Source: Heracleum sosnowskyi
Taxonomy: Eukaryota; Streptophyta; Magnoliopsida; Apiales; Apiaceae
Direction of reading: 5' to 3'
Length of the DNA stretch: 64,000 nt
Assembly: GCA_030848705.1 (NCBI GenBank)
Contig: CM061236.1
Location: forward strand, 140,772,574 to 140,836,573
The notes beneath the pieces are model-generated. The model had not been told where the DNA came from and did not search any database. It saw only the letters and a program-made list of their open reading frames with translations. How positions within the stretch are numbered: position 1 is the stretch's first letter; each line of letters starts with the position of its first letter. The translations under genes were made by a program, and so were the position numbers. Below, in pieces: positions 30,776-42,163 of the stretch.

Positions 30776-33013
30776 ATGTCTACAACTCAGAAAGTGGGTA
30801 CAGTTAAAATCCCAATGTTCAGCAAGGAGCATTATCCAATGTGGAAGAAGAAAATGCTCCTATTTCTTAAGGTTGCAAATCCTAAATACATTGATGTGAT
30901 GAAGAATGGACCAAAACTTCCTATGATTATTGAGGAAGAATTAAAAGAGGGTAACGTTGTTACTAGGGCTGCTAGGATGTACCCTAAAGATCCCAAGGAT
31001 TTCACTCCTGGTGAAAAAGAGGATGTTACCTTAGATTCCTGTCTACAGCTGATCCTTATTGATTGTCTTGATCCTATCATGCATAATCATGTCCTAAATT
31101 GTGATACTGCCAAACACATTTGGGATACCATAGAGATAATCAATGAGGGGACAGAGGAGGTTAGAGAGAATATGCTGGAAATTCTCACTTCACAATATGA
31201 GCATTTCAGATCAAACCCTGGTGAAGGTATCTCTCAGGTTTTTGAGAGATACAACAAATTAATCAATGATCTGAATCTCAATGGGAAGCACTACACCAAC
31301 AAGGAGATTAACAAGAAGTTCCTTCTTACACTTCCACCTCATTTGGAGCACAAAATATCTGCAATTAGAGAAGCAAGAGATATGAATGAGATTGCTTTGG
31401 AGAGATTGTATGGTGTTCTGAAGATCTATGAGCTGGAGCAGATTCAACAGAGGGAGCTGTATGGAACTGGGAAAATTGTTGGTACCTCTACTGCATTGAC
31501 TGCTGAAGTCCCACAGAAACTGGAAGTAAAGGCTGTTCAACCTTCCAGTTCTCACATGAATGTTATTGATGCTGAATATGGATTAACATCCATTGATCAA
31601 TCTGGTGGTGACTTCTATTCTTTGGAAGAACTTGATCAGCTGGAGGATGGTGATTTGGCTTTGATAGTCAGGAAGTTTGGGAAGTTTAGATTCAAGAGGA
31701 ATCCCAATCTTAAGTTCAGGCCCAGGTTTCAGAGAGATGATTCCTCATCTTCAGGTGGCTACAAAACTGGAACTGTGGAGAGAAGCTCAATCAGATGCTA
31801 CAATTGCAATGAGTTGGGTCACTTTGCTACTGAATGTAATAAGTCAAGGCAAGTGACAAGGAACTCATTTGATTCTAGCAAGAAGAAGAAGATTGAGAAG
31901 GCTTATGTTGCTCAAGGGAAGAGATGGGATGATACAGACAGTGAAGATGAAGAAGTTGGAAATCTTGCACTTGTGGCAAAAGGAGGCAAACTCTTTGATT
32001 CCATGTTATCTTCACTAGACATGTCTAAGGTAAAACTTACTGACACTGAAATGATTTATCATCTTGGTGGCACCATAAGTTGTGCACGCACTGAAAATGA
32101 TAGAATAAATCTTTTAAACACAAATCTTGAAAAGGAAATAAAAGATTTAAAACTAGTGCATATCAATCAAGATGAACTTACTGAGAAAATTGCTTTTCTT
32201 GAGAATAGGGTTAAATGTTATATTCAACTGGAAACCATTCTCAAAGATCAGATTAGTGAGCTTAAGACCAAAGCTAATGCTTATTTTAGTTCTTGTAAGA
32301 CTGCTAAAGAAATTCTCAATAAGCAAGCTGTTGGTAATCATGTCAGTATAGGGTATGATTATAATGAGGCTATAGGATTGCTTGGTATTAATACACCTTG
32401 TAGAGTCAGAGAAGAAGGAAAGGTTGTTCCTTATATTCTTAAGGGTATTAAAACACCCTTCTGTAAGGAGTCTGAGGCAGAGCCTCTGAATGAATCTTCT
32501 ATCATTATTGCTGAGGAAATTCATGAAGAAGATGTTGCCTTAGAAGCTGAGCAATCCAAAAAGTGTGTATCTGATATTCCAGTCAAAGTTGCTACAACTG
32601 AAAAGACTAAATCAGATATCCATAAGTTGGATCAAAACAACTGTAGAACTAACATGCCTGCTATTAATTCTTCTCATAAAGCATGTGGTGTGAGTAATTG
32701 CATGTCTTGTGCTTTTAATGTTATGTATGCTTTCTTTAATAAAAAGCATGTATCTAGTGATAAGACTGCTCCACGTAAACATGTTAATAATAAGAAGCAT
32801 GTTAAAACAAAGACTACTAGTCCTCCTCAGACTAGAGTGGATTCATTTATCCCTAAGCCTACTCAGAAATGTGTCAAGGCTGGTTATAAATGGAAACGCT
32901 CTTATGTGAAAAAGGATGAAGTAGTTTTAGTTAGAAATGTTGTTTTGCCTGACAAAGGCCAGTTCTTTAAGTATGCCGGACCCAATCAATTTTGGGCTCC
33001 GAAGAAGGTCTAA
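30776..33013 (+). CDS. gag: Gag polyprotein of the second SIRE-like element
   Basis: 745 residues from ATG (MSTTQKVG) at 30776, about 85 bp inside the primer-binding site; the frame is open further upstream but without an ATG. Residues 1-230 form the DUF4219/UBN2-type capsid region (YPMWKKKMLLFLK, HIWDTIE, NPGEGISQVFERY). One CCHC zinc knuckle CYNCNELGHFATEC lies near residue 341. It is followed by a coiled-coil-prone segment and a cysteine-containing C-terminus (ACGVSNCMSC) instead of two further complete knuckles. It ends QFWAPKKV. The protease frame overlaps in the -1 phase (from about 32992), unlike the same-phase stop in the nested SIRE element. The frame is intact, so the protein could be made. 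Confidence 0.9.
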   Translation: MSTTQKVGTVKIPMFSKEHYPMWKKKMLLFLKVANPKYIDVMKNGPKLPMIIEEELKEGNVVTRAARMYPKDPKDFTPGEKEDVTLDSCLQLILIDCLDPIMHNHVLNCDTAKHIWDTIEIINEGTEEVRENMLEILTSQYEHFRSNPGEGISQVFERYNKLINDLNLNGKHYTNKEINKKFLLTLPPHLEHKISAIREARDMNEIALERLYGVLKIYELEQIQQRELYGTGKIVGTSTALTAEVPQKLEVKAVQPSSSHMNVIDAEYGLTSIDQSGGDFYSLEELDQLEDGDLALIVRKFGKFRFKRNPNLKFRPRFQRDDSSSSGGYKTGTVERSSIRCYNCNELGHFATECNKSRQVTRNSFDSSKKKKIEKAYVAQGKRWDDTDSEDEEVGNLALVAKGGKLFDSMLSSLDMSKVKLTDTEMIYHLGGTISCARTENDRINLLNTNLEKEIKDLKLVHINQDELTEKIAFLENRVKCYIQLETILKDQISELKTKANAYFSSCKTAKEILNKQAVGNHVSIGYDYNEAIGLLGINTPCRVREEGKVVPYILKGIKTPFCKESEAEPLNESSIIIAEEIHEEDVALEAEQSKKCVSDIPVKVATTEKTKSDIHKLDQNNCRTNMPAINSSHKACGVSNCMSCAFNVMYAFFNKKHVSSDKTAPRKHVNNKKHVKTKTTSPPQTRVDSFIPKPTQKCVKAGYKWKRSYVKKDEVVLVRNVVLPDKGQFFKYAGPNQFWAPKKV

Positions 33014-33021
33014 TCAATCTG

Positions 33022-34035
33022 GTAGTGCAGGGAGTTAAACAGGTAAACCGTGTTATGTGGATTCTTAACAGTGGCTGTTCAAGGCATATGACCGGAGATA
33101 GAGCCCTGCTATCAGATGTGGTTCAGAAAGCTGGCCCAGTGCTTACCTTTGGAGATAACAGCAAGGGTATAACTGAGGATATGGCCTGTTTGAAATCAAG
33201 AAATGTTATCAGTCAATAAGGACATCAATGTTACATTTGATGTCTCCAACCTCCCTAATATCCAAAAAGTAGATTCATCTGAAAAGCTGAAGTTTGATAA
33301 CTTGCCAGACTCAGAATCAGATGATGAAGCCCCACCTGAAGTTATTGCTGGTGATGATAATATCAATGATGATAATGATCATGGTGATGGTGGTGGAAAC
33401 ACTGGTAACAATGGAGATACCACCAACACTGGAGAAGAATCATCAAGGCAATCAAGCAACAACTCAGGGGGAGCAGATGAAGGATCAACTATTCACTCAC
33501 AACATCAAAGTGAAATTCAAGGTGAATCATCAAGATCAAATCTTCCAAGACAAACTGTATGGAATAGAGCTCATCCCTTTGAGCTGATTATTGGTGATCC
33601 AGGTGTTGGAGTAAGAACTAGAAGTGCTACTCAAAACGAATGTTATTATTCAGGGTTTCTTTCTGAAATGGAACCAAAGAAAATTGAGGAAGCACTGACT
33701 GATCCTGATTGGGTGATTGCTATGCAAGATGAACTCAATCAATTTGAATAACAGCAAGTCTGGAAGCTGGTACCCAGACCAAAGAACAAGAAAGTAGTTG
33801 GTACAAGATGGGTATACAGAAACAAGCTAGATGAAGATGGCATAATCACAAGAGATTAATCAAATTGACATCAGGTATCATTTTATCCGAGAGCATGTCA
33901 TGAATGGAACTGTGGAGTTACACTTTGTACCCACAGAAGAACAGACTGCAGATATATTCACTAAATCTGTTGATGAATCCACATTTATCAAGTTAGTTGG
34001 TAAATTGGGTATGTTAAACAGTCTTAGTGATTAAC
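33022..34035 (+). pseudogene. Pol remnants of the second SIRE-like element (protease, RT N-terminus, RNase H C-terminus)
   Basis: Three blocks remain. (a) Protease WILNSGCSRHMTGDRALL near 33060, where the catalytic DSG triad is NSG. (b) The integrase-RT linker and RT start: RTRSATQNECYYSGF, PDWVIAMQDELNQFE, a TAA stop, QVWKLVPRPKN and VVGTRWVYRNKLDEDG, to about 33855. (c) The RNase H end: HFIREHVMNGTVELHFVPT, ADIFTKSVDE and KLGMLNSLSD plus stop at 34035. All of integrase and most of RT and RNase H are missing. The element cannot move by itself. Confidence 0.85.
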
Positions 34036-35330
34036 AATGTATCTGTCATGTTTGTTCTTTCAATAAATTCATTTTCTCTTGTCATTTAATTGATATTTTC
34101 TGCCAATTCTCATTTAATAATTGCATGCTTGTTGATTTAAATGGTTCTGAATATTTTATTTTCTTTAAAAATATTTTTCTCATATTTTTTAAGTGGAGAA
34201 ATGTATTTTTATTGAAAATATATTTATTTGGAATTATTTAGATATTTTTCAGATTGTAAATATTGTTGTTTAAATATTTCTGCAAGTTTTTGTTAATTTA
34301 ATACACTTTTATATATTTCTGCATATTTTTCTAGGATTTATGGATTATTTTTTCTGTGAATTTTTCTAGTCTTTGATAAATATTTCATGCATTTCTTTTA
34401 GTTTTATGCATTTTTCTGTAATTATCTTAATTAATTCTGCTAGTTTTTGATAACAGGTTTGTTTATTTTGTTTTTGTACTAGCATGACTATCGGAATGAC
34501 TATCTTACATAGTCATTCCAGTAGTCATTTTAGTTTAGTTTTAATCAATTTTTATTATTTTTTTTCTTTCTTTTCTTTTTCTGCCTTTTATTTCAGTACT
34601 TTGATGTTTGTACTGGAATGACTATCAGTATGACTATCCCATAGTCATCCCGATAGTCATTCTAATAGTAGTTTATTTATTCTATTTGTTTTATGCTGTA
34701 AACTGCTTAGCTTCTGTTTGAGTAAGTTAAAATGAATTATTTTCTCTAAAAATATTTTTCTCAAATTTTACCAGTTAAAATTGTAGAGAAATCTATTTTT
34801 ATTGAAAATCTTTTATTTTGAAATATTCGTAGTCTCATGTAAATAGTTTCCTGTAAATATTTTTTTTTTTTATTATTATTATTATCTTTTATTTTCTATT
34901 TGTCTTAGTTATTTTTGTAAATATATTGTATATTTATTATTGTTGATCTAGCTCTTGCTTAGCTGGAACTTCAGTGCCAAATCCAATTCAGGTATTACTT
35001 TCTATCTCTCAATCCACTTCTTCTACTGTTGCTGAACCCAAGTGGTTGTTAGGGCTGACCAAGGGATTGTAGATCCACAATCTCTATCCCAGGTCTTAGA
35101 GCCAAACAATGAGTCTACAACTTAATTACTTGACCTCTCAGCCTGAACAGAAATCAATGTTAAATAAAGAAGTATTTTGATTGAAACAGTGAGTGATCCC
35201 ACAGCTCTGCCTCCTCTAAAGAAATTCAACATATACTGAGGCATCTGTCAGCCCATCTGTATCCTCTCAATAGGATATGGACTTTGAAATGGCCAATGAA
35301 CTGTTTCTAGAGACATTCTCTCAACAGGAT
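34036..35330 (+). other. Non-coding internal region with TAGTCAT inverted repeats
   Basis: AT-rich sequence between pol and the extra-ORF remnant. Two clusters (34485-34530 and 34617-34665) have GGAATGACTATC facing ATAGTCATTCC, the same motif as in the LTR hairpin. From about 34960 decayed coding sequence resumes. Confidence 0.6.
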
Positions 35331-36130
35331 GAATTTATTGAACTTTGCCATAGGGCCATGGCACGTTGTACTGAGTCAAGCACACTCTCATTACTCACAA
35401 TGGGAGAAAACAATTTCATTAGATGAAACTCAGGACACAGTGAAAGCAGAGCACCTGCAACTGGTTACAGTGCCTACCATTGTTACGGTAGAAGTGTCTT
35501 CATAGGCATCTGAGGGAAAATTTGATTCTTTGCCAAATCAAATAGAATCATTTTCTCCCCTCCCAGAGTGAACACCTCTGGCTCCCTAAGGGATTTTCCA
35601 CTCGCAGATTTATCTGGAGAAAGTGGAAGGCAACTTGGTCAGTCTATCACTGAAGCAATTCAGATTTCAAATCCAAGTGATTTGCTAGACATGATTGAGG
35701 ATCGGGATTTGCGAACTCCCATTGCACCACCACTGACCTCTCTTGAAGAGGCTAGGGTGAGTTTCAATGCAGGTACTGATCAAAAAGGAGCAAACAGACA
35801 GCTAATGTTGAGTGATAACAGTCAAACACTGAGTGAAACACATGCACGTGAGATGAGTGATACACTTACAGGAGAAATTCAAGTGAGTGCACACACAGAC
35901 ACATACACTGCAATGTAGTTAGCTCACATAGCTGATCTACAGGAACATATATTCAAAACCCAGGCTGATAAAGAAATTTTGCAAGCACAAGTGGTTGAAC
36001 GGTCTTCTTCTTCCACCTCTGTCAACAATCAGCTGGGACTACTCAATGAAATCTTGAAGACAAAGTTACTACCCAAGATCAACTCCATCAACTATCTCAA
36101 CTCCTACTGGCTTCAGATACTCATAAAGTG
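35331..36130 (+). pseudogene. Extra-ORF (env-like position) remnant, copy 2
   Basis: The longest open part is 35568-35918, with no ATG at its start, encoding SGSLRDFPLADLSGESGRQL and an acidic, serine-rich region ending at TAG. It continues after the stop as LAHIADLQEHIFKTQADKE, which looks like coiled coil. The remnant lies where SIRE/Maximus elements keep their additional ORF. Copy 1 lies at about 28208-28770 with one more stop. Confidence 0.6.
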
Positions 36131-36579
36131 AAATCTGTAGAGAATTCCTCAACTAAGGGGGAGAAGTTTCTCAGGGGGAGAAGTTCCTAGACAAGTTTCT
36201 ACAGAAGTTTGGGGAGAAGTTTCTGTTTCTAAGGGGAAGAAGTTTCTAGAGACTTGTGAAGCTAGTAAAAGGGGAGCTGAAAAAGATATAAAAGGAAAAG
36301 GAGGAGTTTCAGGGGAGTAAAGGTAATTAGCTCTGTTTTGTAAATGTTATATGTATAGAGCTTAGGTAAATCAAGACAGGTTAAATGTTATCATATGTTC
36401 AGTCTAGAGGAACACCTGTCTTGCATTTATCTTTACTGGTGAAATCTGGAAATGTCATATTTGATCCAGAACTTTCTAGTATTTACTTAGGCTTAAGAGT
36501 CTTATCTTTTTCTTGGTTTTAGTTGAGTGATCCTCTAGGTATTTGGTTGTTATTCTCTAACAAACAAATAGGGGGAGAT

Positions 36580-38153
36580 TGAAAGGCATATGCTATAGCC
36601 TATTTGTAATTCGAGGATTCTACTCAACTTAAACTAGAATGTAATAAGTAGATATTAGATTAATTATCACAGTCATAGGAATCTCAGAAGATCATATCTG
36701 TCAGAAGAATACAGATTAAAGTCACTCTACAGATTTGAAGATATACTACATTGAAAGAAGTTCAATTATTTGTTCAAGCCTCAGTGAAGTCTTCAAAGAT
36801 GTGGATTTATTAAAGTGACAGAGGTTTCAGATTTGTGATAGCAAATGTACAGGTTACAAAGATTGATCAACAGTCAAAAGCAGACAATGGACCACAGCTT
36901 AAAGTCAAGATGAAGAACAGACATTGAAGTTAGTCATTTATGAACCAGACAGTGCATCAAATGACAACCTCAGACAATGGATTTTATTCATCAAGTTCAA
37001 GTGGTTCTAGAAGTGGTTTTGCTATCTATTAAGAATTTAAATTCTCTCTTAAATTAGTTATTAATTTATTTATTAAATTAATTCTTCAAGAATTAATTTA
37101 ACATATAAATTAAATAATTAATTTATTGAATAAATTAATTCATCAGAATTAATTTATGAAATAAATTAATTAAGTAATTAATTTATTGAATAAATTAATT
37201 CATCAGAATTAATTTATGAAATAAACTAATTGAATAATTAATTTATTGAATAAATTAATTCATCAGAATTAATTTATGAAATAAATTAATTAAGTAATTA
37301 ATTTATTGAATAAATTAATTCATCAGAATTAATTTATGAAATTAATTAAGTATTAGAATTAATTTAAAGAAGAATTAGAATTTAATTTAGAATTCTTAAT
37401 TAAAATAAGCCTGGAATGACTACCCCGGATAGTCATACCGGTAGTCATACGGGTAGTCATCCCGGTAGTCATCCAAGCTTATTTTAATTAATTCTAATTA
37501 AATTGTCTTAAATTCACATAGTCATTGCAAGCCATTTGATAGTCATACAAGGCAATTTGATAGTCATTCCAGGCTTAAAAATAGTCTTTTTTTAGACTAT
37601 TTTGATAGTCATTCCTAGTGGAATGAAAAGCAAGAAACGTGCAGGCTTGTCAAGTGGATTAAAGTACAAAAGGAAAGAAAAACACAGAAGAAAAGATACT
37701 GAACATTATATTCATCAAGAACATCTTCTGTCAACAAAAGAAAAGAAACTGCCGTGCTAATTTCTTCAGTGAATAAATTCTAGAAAATCTTGGTGTCAAA
37801 TCTAAACCACTAGAATTCATTTACTTGTACTGCTTTGACTATCTAGCGGATTTTTATCCCTAGAACGTATCTCAAATTATCAAATATTGTTATATCTTTT
37901 TATTACAAAAATAGATAAATTCATGTCGAATTTATTCTAGATTTGTTTTAATTAGTTTGAGATCCAATCTTGTAATCAGTATCATATTTGTAACACCCTT
38001 CAAGTTTAATATAGTTTTATTTAACTTGAATTCTGTTTCATTTATTTCCGCCATAATTTGTTCTTAAATTGTTTGATTCTAAACAGAACAAATTCGATAA
38101 AACGGTATAGTTTGTATTCAACCCCCCTTCTACAAACTTATCAGGACCTAACA
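36580..38153 (+). repeat. LTR 2 of the second SIRE-like family
   Basis: 1,574 bp. Differs from LTR 1 by two extra 60-bp units (120 bp), one extra 12-bp TAGTCAT unit and one T, which together account for the whole 133-bp length difference, plus about three substitutions. The low divergence indicates recent duplication or insertion. Confidence 0.85.
37081..37350. repeat. 60-bp AT-rich tandem repeat in LTR 2
   Basis: The unit CATCAGAATTAATTTATGAA plus AT-rich sequence recurs at exactly 60-bp spacing from 37141, 37201, 37261 and 37321, with a diverged unit before. LTR 1 has two fewer units. The units are rich in TTAATTAA-type palindromes. Confidence 0.9.
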
Positions 38154-39559
38154 CTTTTGTTCAATGTGCCAAGATTATTTTTATATTAGTTGTAATGGGT
38201 AGTAATAACTTTATGATTTAAGGTCATTAAATTTATGGATTATTATAATTATATATACAAATGGTTTTTTTTAGATGATGACCAATATTACGAAATTGAT
38301 AATACAAGTGCATAAGTCAGGTTTTAGGTTTTAAGTTTCCGCGTCAACCTAGGTACTGGTCAATGAGTAAGTTTCGATATGGTGTTAAAACATGAAAATA
38401 TTGATTGAAGTATTATTAGGTTATAATATTTTATATAGGTAATTGATAAATGTAAATCAAAATATTTCAATAATAACTTTTAAACTTTTGTAGTTGGATC
38501 AGTGGAGTTGGATCAGTGGCCAGGAGTTCGATTTAGTTGGAAAGTTTGTAGGTCTTTATGAGAATATTCTTGAGGTACAAATTTCTCTCCTTTTTCATTC
38601 AGCGCTACTCATGTTTGGACTAGTTATATTTATTTCATCCAGTTCTGAGATATGTTGTTCCATCATTATCCGTTTTGACTCTTTAAAATTATTTAAAAAA
38701 TATATTTTGATTAATTTTTCCGATTTCTAAAAGGAGGCATCTTAAATATCCTTTTAAAATATTTGAACATCTCTATCTTAATTATGTTCCAAAATATTAA
38801 AGTATTTGTTTTAGTTTTGTTATGAATTATTTAAAATATGTTCCAGTTCTGTTTCAGAATATTTGAATATATGTTCCGATGACTTTAGAAATTATTCATT
38901 GTACATTGTTTTAAAATATTTGAAATATATCCATCAAGTGATTTCTAAAATTGTGCAAAGTTATTTTATTTGAACCCTAAGTGATACAGGATATACCGAG
39001 TTAATCAGTTGTAGGGGTACTACAACCATGTCATTGCGGCACCAATGGCATGACACTTCTATGACAGTGTGATTGGGCATGGCGTATCCTTCTGTTAGCG
39101 CTTGGGAGGAGCTTTGCGCATTTTGATATTTGTTTTATGATACGTGGGTGCACCCAGAGTTTGATTTGATTTGGTGGTGACGATGTATATGCCGTACACG
39201 ATATCCGGTTTGTTGCATACATTACGGTACCCTATGTCGTATGTATATGTATCTGTTCTGATCTTGGTATGAAATATATCACTCTTTTCGTTGCTTCGGT
39301 CATGCTTATTTTTAAAATAATTGTTTTATTATAAACTGTCAAATATGTATTTTTATTTTATAAATTGTATTCAAAATTCGTACTAGGCGTTCGGCTCATG
39401 CCGTATTCTTTTTCTGGCAGGTGCTTAGGGGGATCTGAGATTGTGTGAATGAGAGTTACCCTCTATTCCATTGATTAAGATTATGAACTTCTAAAATTAT
39501 TTAGACTGTTTAACTATTATTTTAGAAATTTTAGTGCTCTATAGATGGGGGTGTTACAT
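38154..39559 (-). mobile_element. Gypsy-type LTR fragment
   Basis: Ends at 39559 with GGGGGTGTTACA, which on the minus strand is the TGTAACACCCCC start typical of plant chromovirus LTRs. The inner part has GTGCACCCAGAG and TAGGCGTTCGGCTCATGCCG-like sequence, the latter seen in Gypsy LTR regions. The left boundary is lost, probably at the Copia complex. No coding capacity. Confidence 0.4.
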
Positions 39560-40113
39560 ATACGCATCCGCATAAATGATAATGGAGCTAATAATAAGAA
39601 TAAACCTAAAATTGGTGTTCAATATTTTCATTCATTTGACATTGATGCTACGTTTCAAACAGTTTTTAACTTCTTATTTTTGTGTCAGTTTGTCATTTTA
39701 ATTAATTGAGACATTGGTTGTCATCTTTGCATATATAAATTTTGGTTACAAATATTTATTTTCCAAAAAAACTATATTTGTTTAGCATATATCATATTTA
39801 CAGGTACATGTGTTAGCATAATTCGTAAAGATATGCGGAAAAAAATATTAGAAACGAGTTTGATTTTATAAAATTCCTTAAAACTTAAAGAAAATTATCG
39901 AGTTATAATAATAATGAATTTACAACTTTTGATATAGTGTTTTCGGTGTGTAGCACGAATAAAATACTAGTATTAATTTTATAATACAGTGTGTTGTACA
40001 CTATGTCCTAAATTTAGATTTTAATTTACGTGTCTAAACAGTTTACTGTTGATTCCGCAACAGTACGTGGTTGGAAAGTTTAACATTATATAAAATTTGT
40101 GTTTATATATAAT
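39560..40113. other. AT-rich spacer
   Basis: No gene, repeat array or bounded element recognised. Confidence 0.4.
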
Positions 40114-42158
40114 TGTAACAGCCCGACTTTTCGGACTATTATTCTAAATACGAAACTTAAATAAAAATAGATTCCTTATTCGATAAATCCAATATTCCAC
40201 AAAAGTCAACGCAACGGTCAAACTCAATGATTTAAAAACACAAAATCAGAGACGCAACTTCACAAATACAATATTCAATATCACAATTTATTCTAATAAT
40301 GCGATAAGTCTGTTCAATAATTGCATCTAAATCAGGTAGCACGAAAATCCACACATCCTTAATCTCAATAAGCTTCCAAAGTCAAAACCTAAAATGTTTA
40401 TCAAAACAATGAGCTGCAAAGCCCAACAAGTAACTATCGCCCAACGACTCAAAGTAATATTTAAAACAAAATTTCTTAACTTTAAATCGATAAAAGAATC
40501 AAACAATAAAATCACATTTAGTTCCTACAGTTCTAAATTACGGTCACACTATGCCAGTGACACGGCTTCTATAGTTCGATGATTCGATGAGGGCCAATTT
40601 ACGTTCCTCGTTAAGTCTTACTCAACAAGGTATCTATGTGTTCCGGAACGTGCGTAAACTAGTTATATATGTCACACTATCCACTGACCGGATTCTATGA
40701 TTCGATGCGCAACTAAAACTGGGGAATTCTATAAAAAATATATTCTAAAATCTATTTTTGATATCACAAATTTCAAAATCAAATATTTCAAATATAATAA
40801 GATAACCGAACAAAAACAGATTTGATAATATTAGTGAGCAACGAAAAGTCACTTACCTCGATACCGATGTCGCACCCTGAAAATAAAATCACAACAAATC
40901 CTTAATATTAACTTATAATCTATTAACAGCCAAATAAAGCAAACAAGCACACAACTCAGTAGAACTCATGCGGCGTTTACATATAATTTACTCAAAGAAG
41001 ATTCCAAACATCAAACATCAAAATATCTTGCAAAATAGACTATTGTAAACAAAATCAATCTTGACCAGTTCTGAAAATTGGCAATTTACTCTGTGAAAAT
41101 GATTTTATCTGAAAAAGTACAAAACACAAAAAATATAGACGATTCTGAGACCTTTCCAGAATGATAGGGCTCGTTAAAAACGGACAAGTAACGAATTCGG
41201 AACATAGACATTTGTGAACTGCATAACAGAATCAGCCTTTGATTTCTGTAGTGTTATGCTATTTACGACATTCAAATCACATAATATAGCAGCAGAGTGT
41301 AAACAAGAAACACAGAACAAGAAAATAAATTTCAATATTGATATTACTCATTAAATTAGCATAAAAACTCAATTTATTACGAATTTTCAAGGTTAGTGAC
41401 TCAGTTTTGAAAACACCCTGGTAGGTTACAAAAATAGCAGAAAACACACTCTTACACGCAGAATTTCAGAAAGGTTAAAGAATAAAAGTTATAGACAATT
41501 CAAATACCTTTCCAGGGACACCAAGATCACTCTCGTACGATAAACAATGAATTTTATACAGATTTTACAAGAACTCAACATATGTAGAAAAACAAATATG
41601 ACAATATATTGAAATCAAAACATTATCACATCAAAACTAAAGAAAACTACGAAAAACCTTAACATAATCAAAATCAATCAAATACTATATTTCGATTTTG
41701 TTAATTAAAAAATCTTTACCCCTTGTTCTTGAACTTGTTACGACTCACTCATTCTCTCGTGTTATTCTTCTTCTTCTTCTTCTCTCTCTCAGCTTTTCTG
41801 TTACCGTTCCTTTTTTTTTTTCATACGCTTGCATCTAGCTATGTATTGGTACATTTAATTAACTTGGTTCAACCAAAACTATTCAATTAAACTAAAGCCC
41901 AACTAAATTTAATTAGTACAGTCCGTTAATCCAATTTTATTCTAAAGTAAAATTATATAATTATCTTAAATTTTATTCCACTTCTAATTCTAATTTCTAG
42001 CAAATTAAAATCTATTAAAATTAAAAAAAAAATCAGGAATATTACAATAATAGTAAAACACATGTATTTCCGGTTGTTATTAAAATTATTCTGGACACAA
42101 TTACTTTCAACTTTCAGATAAATCATTTAAAATCCAAACCAGCTGTGATACTATAACA
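40114..42158. mobile_element. Solo LTR of a Gypsy-type element
   Basis: 2,045 bp starting TGTAACAGCCCGAC and ending GATACTATAACA, flanked on both sides by ATAAT (40109-40113 and 42159-42163), a 5-bp target duplication. The TGTAACA[CG]CCCG start is typical of chromovirus LTRs. There are no gag or pol motifs inside, so a full element was probably reduced by LTR-LTR recombination. A (TTC)n/(TC)n stretch lies near 41765-41795. Confidence 0.65.
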
Positions 42159-42163
42159 ATAAT

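Larger units (their letters stand above)
29236..38153 (+). mobile_element. Internally deleted SIRE-like Copia element between LTR 1 and LTR 2
   Basis: LTR 1 29236-30676 and LTR 2 36580-38153. Primer-binding site TGGCATCAGAGC (30679-30690; one base from the usual TGGTATCAGAGC). Gag 30776-33013, pol remnants 33022-34035, non-coding and extra-ORF remnant 34036-36561, polypurine tract 36562-36579. It is the right half of a tandem internal-LTR-internal-LTR structure. No 5-bp target duplication was found at the outer edges of the whole complex (CTATG at 17367-17371, CTTTT at 38154-38158), consistent with rearrangement. Confidence 0.85.

Noticed and set aside
17372..38153. Reading the whole 17372-38153 block as one element bounded by inverted LTR termini
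   Set aside because: The flanking 5 bp differ (CTATG versus CTTTT), the LTR fragments are in opposite orientation, and the left fragment is more diverged, so it is a composite locus.
38494..38730. Open frame encoding DQWSWISGQEFDLVGKFVGL
   Set aside because: No ATG at its start, no recognisable domain, and it lies in a region with Gypsy LTR features.
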